From Marinomonas colpomeniae (GTDB lineage: Bacteria; Pseudomonadota; Gammaproteobacteria; Pseudomonadales; Marinomonadaceae), in contig NZ_JACYFC010000004.1 of the NCBI RefSeq assembly GCF_014803385.1, positions 124,001 to 188,000 of the forward strand: DNA of 64,000 bases, written 5' to 3'. The notes below the pieces were generated by a model. That model did not search any database. It saw only the letters and a program-made list of their open reading frames with translations, and was not told where the DNA came from. This document shows positions 57,851-64,000 of the stretch, piece by piece; within the stretch, counting starts at the first letter, position 1; each line of letters starts with the position of its first letter. The position numbers and the translations under genes were made by a program.

Positions 57851-58180
57851 TGAATAGGGGTTCCACTAATTAGACAGGTCGTTTGCAGTAATCTACCAAG
57901 ATGTGTCATTGATAATGCATTATTGGGGAATTATCCTTGATAGATGGGGGTAGAGTAAAATCAAATCGACTTTTCTTAAAAACAAATCTGTTTGGTAGTG
58001 AGTGCGACTTGAATGATACAGGCTACAATATCCACTAATACTAGCTTACATTTTTTGATTTCTAAGGAAAAATGATTTTATACATTCCATTTTGGAACTT
58101 ATATGGATTTCAAAAAAACAGGAGGATTGTGTGAAAAACATTGGTAGTTTATTTTGAAAAGACATTTATGTACTGGGTTC
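57851..58180. other. Upstream region of the OsmC-YcaO gene
   Basis: This 330-base AT-rich gap lies between the ycaO start and the lysR stop, both on the minus strand. It holds a LysR-type box at 58085-58097 and presumably the ycaO promoter. No gene is seen. Confidence 0.4.
58085..58097. promoter_or_regulatory. LysR-type box upstream of ycaO
   Basis: TTCC-ATTTT-GGAA is an inverted repeat with T-N11-A form, the LysR-family recognition pattern. The same TTCC-N5-GGAA occurs at 59144-59156 on the other side of the lysR gene. Confidence 0.5.
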
Positions 58181-59080
58181 TTATTTGTGATTGTCAACAT
58201 CCTTGAGCAGCCAATCACGGAATACTCTTGCTGATTCTGAAAGCTCTTTAGACTTCCTGTATACCAAAAAGTCCGCCATACCTGGTTCATAAAACATATC
58301 GCTGACACGCTTCAGCTCATTCCTTTTTAACATTTCTTCTGTCATAAACTCCCAACCAAGACTAATGCCCATACCTTGTCGTGAGGCCTCTAAAGCCAAT
58401 GTGACTTGATTGAATAGTTGAGCATTTTTCGGAATGGAAAATTCGATGCCAAAGCTTGCAAACCAGTTTACCCATGTCGGCCATCGCCATGCTGAAGGGT
58501 CTAGATGAATAAGTTTTTGATTTAAAATGTTTTCTGGTGTTAATAAGGTATTAATGGGGTAATCGTAGTGGCAAATAGGATAAATACGTTCATGAAATAA
58601 TAAGTGATTATTGAGTTGGGTACTCCAATCACCGTCACTGTTTAAGATACCTAGATCAAATTGAGCGCAGGTGTTTTCATCAAGGTCATTCGAAGCATAG
58701 ATGTTGATCGCGATTTCTGGGTGCTGAAGGTTAAAACGCATTATTCTAGGGAACAGCCAGTAGTGTGAGACGGCTTGAGTACAAGTAATAGTAACGGTAT
58801 TTGAGTCGGAATTTCGATTGATTCGGTTAATGGTTTCAGACATCTGATTCAATACGCTTTTCGCGTCGTTGTAAAACTCCTTTCCTGCATCCGTAAGTAT
58901 TAACTGTCTGGGCTCTCTAATAAACAAATTAAACCCTAGGCTTTCTTCTAATAATTTTATTTTTTTACTCACTGCACTTTGTGTTATGTAGAGTTCTTCC
59001 GCAGCTTTAGTAAAGCTACCTAAGCGTGCGGTGGATTCAAAGAAAACCAAAGAATTCATAAATGGTAGTGATGTTCTCAT
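58181..59080 (-). CDS. LysR family transcriptional regulator
   Basis: This 299-aa regulator has a winged helix-turn-helix (about 8-66, GSFTKAAEELYITQSAVSKKIKLLEESLGF) and a periplasmic-binding-protein-like effector domain (about 95-295). It resembles the GcvA/AmpR-like branch. It is divergent from purU-folD and lies upstream of ycaO in the same direction. Matching T-N11-A boxes in both neighbouring promoter regions suggest it controls both. The effector is unknown; a one-carbon or glycine-related metabolite is a guess. Confidence 0.9.
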   Translation of the reverse strand: MRTSLPFMNSLVFFESTARLGSFTKAAEELYITQSAVSKKIKLLEESLGFNLFIREPRQLILTDAGKEFYNDAKSVLNQMSETINRINRNSDSNTVTITCTQAVSHYWLFPRIMRFNLQHPEIAINIYASNDLDENTCAQFDLGILNSDGDWSTQLNNHLLFHERIYPICHYDYPINTLLTPENILNQKLIHLDPSAWRWPTWVNWFASFGIEFSIPKNAQLFNQVTLALEASRQGMGISLGWEFMTEEMLKRNELKRVSDMFYEPGMADFLVYRKSKELSESARVFRDWLLKDVDNHK

Positions 59081-59143
59081 TCCACATTCCGCCTCAATTT
59101 ATTTTAAGTGTAACTTAATCACAGCGATAATAAAAATAATGCA

Positions 59144-59156
59144 TTCCAATTAGGAA
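59144..59156. promoter_or_regulatory. LysR-type box between lysR and purU
   Basis: TTCC-AATTA-GGAA (T-N11-A) sits within the longer CATTCC/GGAATG repeat at 59142-59158. It lies 63 nt from the lysR start and about 200 nt before purU, the usual place for an autoregulated divergent LysR site. Confidence 0.6.
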
Positions 59157-59352
59157 TGGCTGAGTGCCATTATATCCTTTGTGCTTGCAATCATCTCTGC
59201 GCTATAAACTATCACCAACAGTACAAAGTTATTCCTAGCTAAGAAAAGTGATTAGTCATGACATGCATTGTTAAATGTTTAAGATTAATGATTCCGCCAA
59301 AAAATCACTTTCTCTATATAAAATAGTGAAAGTAATCCAGAAAAAGAAGCAT

Positions 59353-60207
59353 ATGAAGATGAAAAAATTCGTACTCAACCTTGTTTGTGATGACAGCGCA
59401 GGGATTATCAGCTCCGTTACCAGTTATGTGACCACGAGTGGGGGTAACATCATTGAAAGTGGCCAATATGTTGATCTAGATGATAAGCGCTTTTTCATGC
59501 GCTTATGCTTTGAAATTAATGATAGCGTTACGCTTAAAGCATTCCAAAAGGATCTAGAAGTAAATATTTCTTATCCAGAGATGGTGTGTAATGTGTATGA
59601 CCTTTCTATTAAGCCTCGTGTCATGATTATGGTGTCGCAATTGGGTCATTGCTTAAATGATTTGTTGTATCGATATTCAATTGACCAATTGCCAATGGAA
59701 TTAGTGTCTGTTGCTTCCAACCACGAAAGATATAAATCGCGTGTTGAGCATGAAGGTTTAGAATTTCACTATTTGCCAATTACACCTGATACAAAGCCAG
59801 AACAAGAAGCAGAACTGCTTAAACTTATCGATGACGAAAACATTGACCTTGTTATTTTAGCTCGTTATATGCAGGTTTTGTCAGACAATCTTTGCCAAAA
59901 AATGTCCGGTAAAATTATCAATATTCATCACTCATTTTTACCTAGTTTTAAAGGTGGACGCCCCTATCATCAAGCTCGTGATAAAGGCGTTAAGCTTATT
60001 GGAGCGACGGCCCACTACGTGACCGCAGATCTTGATGAAGGACCGATTATCGAGCAAGACGTAAAGCGTATCGATCATGCTGCCTCTGCAAGTGATATGG
60101 TTGCGATTGGCCGTGATACTGAGAGTCAGGTTCTTGCAAAAGCAGTAAAACTTCAACTTGAACGTAGAATACTTCTTCATGACCACCGTACCGTTATCTT
60201 CCAATAA
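59353..60207 (+). CDS. purU: Formyltetrahydrofolate deformylase
   Basis: PurU hydrolyses 10-formyltetrahydrofolate to formate and tetrahydrofolate, balancing one-carbon pools. The 284-aa protein has an N-terminal ACT domain (about 1-80, [22 protein letters not shown]) and a formyltransferase-like catalytic domain with [19 protein letters not shown] and [22 protein letters not shown] 59353 follows AAGAAG and matches family starts; a longer frame from 59275 adds a non-family Lys-rich stretch. It overlaps folD by 29 nt. Confidence 0.94.
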   Translation: MKMKKFVLNLVCDDSAGIISSVTSYVTTSGGNIIESGQYVDLDDKRFFMRLCFEINDSVTLKAFQKDLEVNISYPEMVCNVYDLSIKPRVMIMVSQLGHCLNDLLYRYSIDQLPMELVSVASNHERYKSRVEHEGLEFHYLPITPDTKPEQEAELLKLIDDENIDLVILARYMQVLSDNLCQKMSGKIINIHHSFLPSFKGGRPYHQARDKGVKLIGATAHYVTADLDEGPIIEQDVKRIDHAASASDMVAIGRDTESQVLAKAVKLQLERRILLHDHRTVIFQ

Positions 60208-61093
60208 ATTGTCACTGTCGAATAATGCTACTGTCATCATTGATGGTAAGCGAGTTGCCGAGGAGATTATTGAGTCTGTTAAATCTCGTAGGGCAATAGA
60301 AAATATTGTTCCAGGTTTAGCCGTTATTTTAGTTGGTAATGATGCAGCAAGCAGTGTCTATGTTAGAAGCAAAAGTGCAAGAGCCAAAGAGTGTGGCTTT
60401 GTTTCTAAACAATTTGATTTGCACGCTGATGTGTCAGAAAGTGAGGTGCTTGAGCTGATCAATAACTTGAATAACGATTCTACTATTCATGGCATATTGG
60501 TTCAGCTACCTCTACCAAAACAAATCAACGCGCATCATGTTATACAATCGATTGCGCCTGAAAAAGACGTCGATGGTTTTCATTATCTGAATACAGGCAA
60601 GCTCACAACAGGTGATACAAGTGACGTACTGGTTCCTTGTACACCAGCGGGTTCTATCCATCTCATTAAAGCTGTCATGGGTAGCACTCTGAGCGGAAAG
60701 CATGCAGTCGTGATCGGCCGTTCTAATATTGTTGGCAAGCCGATGGCGAGTCTCTTATTACAAGAAAACTGTACTGTTACCATTATTCACAGTCGAACAG
60801 AAACCCCTGCTGAATTATGTAAACTGGCAGACATTGTTGTTGCGGCGGTCGGCATACCGAAGCACATAAAAGAAGGTTGGATCAAACCTGGTGCTGTTGT
60901 TATTGATGTTGGTATCAATCGAATCACAACGGAAGAGGGTAAAAATACACTTGTTGGTGACGTAGACTTTGACAATGTCATTGATAAAGTGTCGGCCATT
61001 ACTCCTGTTCCTGGTGGTGTAGGGCCAATGACTATTTCTATGCTGATGCAAAACACCTTGGAGGCGGCTATTAGAAGTAAAAGAATAGCCTAG
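60179..61093 (+). CDS. folD: Bifunctional methylenetetrahydrofolate dehydrogenase/cyclohydrolase
   Basis: FolD interconverts methylene-, methenyl- and 10-formyl-tetrahydrofolate with NADP. The 304-aa protein shows [15 protein letters not shown] with the catalytic lysine, [30 protein letters not shown] for cofactor binding, and the C-terminal [11 protein letters not shown]. It directly supplies the substrate of PurU, and the two overlap, so they are one operon. Many genomes have another folD elsewhere; this may be a pathway-specific copy, perhaps for methyl-group catabolism (inference). Confidence 0.95.
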   Translation: MTTVPLSSNKLSLSNNATVIIDGKRVAEEIIESVKSRRAIENIVPGLAVILVGNDAASSVYVRSKSARAKECGFVSKQFDLHADVSESEVLELINNLNNDSTIHGILVQLPLPKQINAHHVIQSIAPEKDVDGFHYLNTGKLTTGDTSDVLVPCTPAGSIHLIKAVMGSTLSGKHAVVIGRSNIVGKPMASLLLQENCTVTIIHSRTETPAELCKLADIVVAAVGIPKHIKEGWIKPGAVVIDVGINRITTEEGKNTLVGDVDFDNVIDKVSAITPVPGGVGPMTISMLMQNTLEAAIRSKRIA

Positions 61094-61114
61094 TTCAAAA
61101 TGCATGATATTTTT

Positions 61115-61154
61115 AACATTCGGTTTGTGTGGGTAACCCAACAAACCGAATGTT
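61115..61154. terminator. Long hairpin downstream of folD
   Basis: AACATTCGGTTTGT pairs perfectly with ACAAACCGAATGTT, and an inner GGG/CCC extends the stem after a one-base bulge. There is no clear T-run, so it may protect the purU-folD transcript as well as end it. Confidence 0.55.
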
Positions 61155-61358
61155 AGATATCTATTCTAAAAGAGCGTTCTTTTGACTATTACCAATCTAC
61201 CTAAACATCGTTCATATTAGCTGATATAAAACTCACCTATTTGTTCGATCGTTGAAAATTCATTCCTTTATATACTCCATACCTAATGATCTTTTTTGCC
61301 TAATTGGTTGTTTTTTATTGTCTGTTATTCGGTTTATTTTAATTATTATAAGTGCACC

Positions 61359-61390
61359 TTGACCTGTGTGTAACACATAGGATTTATGAT
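61359..61390 (+). promoter_or_regulatory. MerR-family promoter/operator of the metal operon
   Basis: TTGACC (61359-61364) and TATGAT (61385-61390) are 20 nt apart, the long spacer that MerR-type activators correct. Within it CCTGTGTG-TAA-CACATAGG (61363-61381) is a near-perfect 8-bp dyad with one mismatch. The CTTGACCT start recalls CueR/ZntR-type operators. It faces the small membrane peptide gene, merR and the ATPase. Confidence 0.8.
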
Positions 61391-61423
61391 GGCTGTATAG
61401 ATTCAAATATAAGGCTTAATATT

Positions 61424-61537
61424 ATGAACTGTTGTAATAAAGCGCCTAAAGGAGGGAGTACGAACTTAGGCTTGATGCTCAAGGTATCTCTTATCATGTT
61501 CATAGTTATTTTTACATTGGCATTTCTGTTTGAGTGA
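61424..61537 (+). CDS. 37-aa membrane peptide with N-terminal Cys-Cys
   Basis: This tiny product begins MNCCNKAPKGG and has a single C-terminal membrane helix (about 17-36, LMLKVSLIMFIVIFTLAFLF). TAAGG lies 9 nt before the ATG, and the MerR-type promoter lies 34 nt upstream. Cys3-Cys4 next to a membrane helix could bind soft metals or assist the ATPase; this is inference. I do not recognise a named family. It reads in line with merR 55 nt downstream. Confidence 0.6.
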   Translation: MNCCNKAPKGGSTNLGLMLKVSLIMFIVIFTLAFLFE

Positions 61538-61592
61538 AATGGGCAGTATCTATTAGGTTTTTGGTAATTAAAAAGATGGTGGTGGTAATGCT

Positions 61593-62012
61593 ATGAAAAC
61601 TTCTGAGTTAGCTCAAGCTGTAGGTGTAACGCCTGAGACAGTACGTTTTTACACGCGTAAAGGTTTACTAATTGCAACGAGACAGCCAGAAAATGGTTAC
61701 AAAATATATGACACGGCAGCTCTCGAGCGTTTGAAGTTTATCTCACATGCAAAAGCAATTGGTTTTAGCCTTAAAGAGATCGAACATATAATTCAGCTTT
61801 CTCAACAAGGAAGTTCTCCATGTCCTACTGTTCGCCAAATGCTTGAAAGTAAAATCACTGAGGCAAAACGAAAAATTGAAGAGCTTAATCGTCATTTAGG
61901 CATTATGGAAAACACTTTTTCTGATTGGTCTAAGGAGCCGGATACACTCCCGGATGATAAGGCAATTTGTTGTTTAATTGACGATTGGTCTGAAACACAG
62001 AGCACTAATTGA
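61593..62012 (+). CDS. MerR family heavy-metal-responsive regulator
   Basis: This 139-aa regulator has the MerR winged helix (about 1-70, [26 protein letters not shown]), a dimerisation helix (about 80-108), and candidate metal ligands Cys77 (SSPCPTV) and Cys126-Cys127 (AICCLID). CueR uses Cys112 and Cys120 with Ser77, while ZntR/CadR types have Cys at about 77-79. The pattern here is therefore not classical CueR although the next gene is a copper-type ATPase. It should twist the long-spacer promoter upstream and so control its own operon. copA follows 11 nt later. Confidence 0.9.
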   Translation: MKTSELAQAVGVTPETVRFYTRKGLLIATRQPENGYKIYDTAALERLKFISHAKAIGFSLKEIEHIIQLSQQGSSPCPTVRQMLESKITEAKRKIEELNRHLGIMENTFSDWSKEPDTLPDDKAICCLIDDWSETQSTN

Positions 62013-62023
62013 AGGAGTCCAAA

Positions 62024-64000
62024 ATGAAAATGAAAGAACCTATCAGCAGTGAGCAAACACATAAAGTAAAGTTGGCTCTTATTGGTGTGACATGTGCTGG
62101 TTGTGTTAACACAATTCAAAAAGCACTTAACACTCTTCCAAAAACCGATTCTGTTGACATTAATTTTGCTAATCGTACTGCATTGATAACTACGGCTCAG
62201 ATGACAGATTATTTAATTCAAACTATTCAGTCTGTTGGTTATGACGCAAAAGAAATATTGGATGAAGATAAAGCGGAAAAAGAGCGTGTTAAATCAGACT
62301 CGAATGAATATCGGGCCAAAATGATCAAAAGTTATATCGGCCTAGGTGTGGGTATTCCATTGATGGTTTATGGGCTACTTGGTGGTCCAATGAACGTCAA
62401 TACTTTAAACGAACAGCTGATTTGGTTAGTTGTTGGGTTGATTACTTTCATTATTTTATGGAAAGCAGGAAAGCACTTTTTCGTTGGCGCAGCTAAAGCA
62501 TTTGTTAATCGTAATGCCAACATGGACACCTTGATCGCATTAGGAACAGGTACCGCATGGCTTTATTCTATGATCGTTGTGTTGTTCCCGCAATATTTGC
62601 CAGAAGGTGCTCGACACCTTTATTTTGAAGCTACGGCTATGATCATTGGTTTGATCAATCTGGGACAAGCGCTGGAACTTAAAGCCAGAGGACGAACATC
62701 TCAATCAATAAGGAGATTGCTTGATCTAAGAGTGAAAACCGCACTGGTTATTCGAGATGGTAAGGAGTTGGTTTTAGCCGTTGAAGAGGTTGTTGTAGGC
62801 GATAAAATTAGAGTGCGGGCAGGTGAAAAAATCCCCGTTGACGGTATTGTGCTTGAAGGACAGAGTATTATTGATGAGTCTATGCTGACAGGAGAACCTA
62901 TGCCTGTAAAAAAAGAAGCGGGCGACACTGTTTCCGCTGGAACCATTAATGGTCAGGGCAGCATCGTATTGGAGGCTAAAAAAGTAGGTAGCGATACAAT
63001 ACTCGCCCAAATTATTAACATGGTATCCAATGCTCAAAACTCTAAGCCTCCTATTAATCGTTTGGCAGATAATGTGTCGGCCATATTTGTACCTTCCGTC
63101 ATTATTTTATCTATTCTTACTGCGCTAATTTGGTACAACTTCGGCCCGCAACCAAGTATGGTTTATATGATAGTCGCCGCTACGTCTGTTTTGATTATAG
63201 CTTGTCCTTGTGCGCTAGGTTTAGCCACGCCGATTTCAACAATGATAGGGATAGGTAAAGCCGCTGAGTTTGGAGGTCTAATTCGTAATGGCGAAGCATT
63301 ACAAAAGGCCAGTGAATTAAACGTCATTGTGCTAGACAAAACAGGAACCATTACTCAAGGGAAACCATTAGTGACTAATTACAATAGTTTTTCCGATAGA
63401 AAAGATGGTTTGAATCTTATTGAATTACTTGAAAAAGGATCTAATCATCCATTAGCAATGGCACTCATTCATTATGCTAATGAACACAAGGATGCTACAG
63501 CACTGGTTGAGGGAGACATATCAGGTTTTGAATCCATTACAGGAATGGGAGTAAAGGCTACTTATGGTCAAGATCGTCTTCTACTTGGCAATCAAAAACT
63601 TATGCACGAACATAATATTGATTTAGAGGTTTCTGAAGTAATGGCTGATCAATGGGAGCAACAGGCCAATACGGTAACTTACTTTGCCATAAATGATAGT
63701 TTAATGGCTCTGTTTGGAATAAGTGATCCAATTCGTGATGATGCTAAAGAAGCCATAGCGCGATTTCATCAGCAAGGCCTTCGTGTTGTTATGTTAACTG
63801 GCGACAATCAAAATACAGCAAAAGCCATTGCATTAGAGGCTAATGTAGATGAATTTTATGCTGAATTAATGCCCGCAGATAAACTTGATTGGATAAAGAA
63901 AATCCAACAGCAAGGCAAGGTTGTTGGCATGGTGGGAGACGGTATAAATGACGCGCCGGCACTGGCTCAATCTGATGTAGGTTTTGCAATCGGCAGCGGT
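62024..64000 (+). CDS. copA: P1B-type copper-translocating ATPase (cut by window edge)
   Basis: This inner-membrane pump exports Cu+ from the cytosol. The 659 codons seen include one N-terminal heavy-metal domain with GVTCAGC (Cys24, Cys27), a first membrane bundle, the actuator MLTGEPMPV, the transport motif CPC (394-396) in [11 protein letters not shown], the phosphorylated Asp438 in DKTGT, SNHPLA in the nucleotide domain, and [20 protein letters not shown] is typical of Cu+ pumps rather than Zn/Cd pumps (CPCALV). The last helices with further metal ligands lie beyond the right edge. GGAG lies 6 nt before ATG 62024. Confidence 0.95.
   Translation, partial: MKMKEPISSEQTHKVKLALIGVTCAGCVNTIQKALNTLPKTDSVDINFANRTALITTAQMTDYLIQTIQSVGYDAKEILDEDKAEKERVKSDSNEYRAKMIKSYIGLGVGIPLMVYGLLGGPMNVNTLNEQLIWLVVGLITFIILWKAGKHFFVGAAKAFVNRNANMDTLIALGTGTAWLYSMIVVLFPQYLPEGARHLYFEATAMIIGLINLGQALELKARGRTSQSIRRLLDLRVKTALVIRDGKELVLAVEEVVVGDKIRVRAGEKIPVDGIVLEGQSIIDESMLTGEPMPVKKEAGDTVSAGTINGQGSIVLEAKKVGSDTILAQIINMVSNAQNSKPPINRLADNVSAIFVPSVIILSILTALIWYNFGPQPSMVYMIVAATSVLIIACPCALGLATPISTMIGIGKAAEFGGLIRNGEALQKASELNVIVLDKTGTITQGKPLVTNYNSFSDRKDGLNLIELLEKGSNHPLAMALIHYANEHKDATALVEGDISGFESITGMGVKATYGQDRLLLGNQKLMHEHNIDLEVSEVMADQWEQQANTVTYFAINDSLMALFGISDPIRDDAKEAIARFHQQGLRVVMLTGDNQNTAKAIALEANVDEFYAELMPADKLDWIKKIQQQGKVVGMVGDGINDAPALAQSDVGFAIGSG

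Larger units (their letters stand above)
61094..61423. other. Intergenic region between folD and the metal operon
   Basis: These 330 bases hold a long hairpin (61115-61154) just after folD and a MerR-type promoter (61359-61390). No other gene is evident. Confidence 0.5.

Overview
The window is 64 kb of a moderately AT-rich gammaproteobacterial chromosome. Diagnostic features are fimV-truA-trpF-trpB-trpA-accD-folC-SPOR-cvpA-purF, rne/rluC in divergent orientation, YajQ, SrmB, EfpL (YeiP), TrmJ, MoaCDE and a FimV polar protein. Gene order and protein style suggest a marine member of the Oceanospirillales, probably Marinomonas-like. That name is an inference; no 16S rRNA or species marker is present. 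I found no tRNA, rRNA, CRISPR array, insertion sequence or prophage. The two ends cut through genes: RNase E at the left edge and a P1B-type metal ATPase at the right edge.

Layout. 1-12.6 kb: rne (partial), rluC, a DASS-type anion transporter, a MocR regulator divergent from a DJ-1/PfpI protein, a small exported protein, SrmB helicase, a DUF1415 protein, CvfB, a PanE-like reductase, YajQ, an alkyltransferase-like protein and FxsA. 12.6-25.6 kb: groESL behind a sigma32-like promoter, then the compact run fimV to purF, which joins cell-pole organisation, tRNA modification, tryptophan, fatty-acid, folate and purine synthesis. 25.6-30.0 kb: an RND efflux pump and its adaptor on the minus strand. 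30.3-37.3 kb: uup followed at exact 3-nt gaps by a DUF2760 protein and two unconventional Hsp70s. 37.3-40.0 kb: a lone DUF4209-like gene with an RX4H motif, ending in an attC-like inverted repeat; this looks like an inserted cassette. 40.1-45.9 kb: an HflX-like GTPase, a redoxin, an acidic protein, a cytosolic M14 carboxypeptidase, a MazG-like hydrolase, EfpL and TrmJ. 45.9-55.2 kb: a membrane DnaJ-SH3 protein, a 7TM-DISM/EAL signalling protein, moaCDE, a solitary tyrosine recombinase and a chemoreceptor. 55.6-61.1 kb: an OsmC-YcaO fusion, a LysR regulator, and purU-folD. 61.3-64.0 kb: a MerR-type promoter, a 37-aa CC-start membrane peptide, merR and a copper-type ATPase.

The most interesting systems are (i) the uup-DUF2760-Hsp70-Hsp70 operon, an apparently dedicated and uncharacterised chaperone module; (ii) the DUF4209/RX4H orphan, a candidate HEPN-like effector carried on what looks like a lone integron-type cassette; (iii) two matching LysR-type boxes (TTCC-N5-GGAA) on either side of the lysR gene, which suggest that one regulator links the OsmC-YcaO protein to one-carbon metabolism; and (iv) a tiny Cys-Cys membrane peptide as first gene of a MerR-controlled metal operon. 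All assignments come from reading the sequence; no database search was run.
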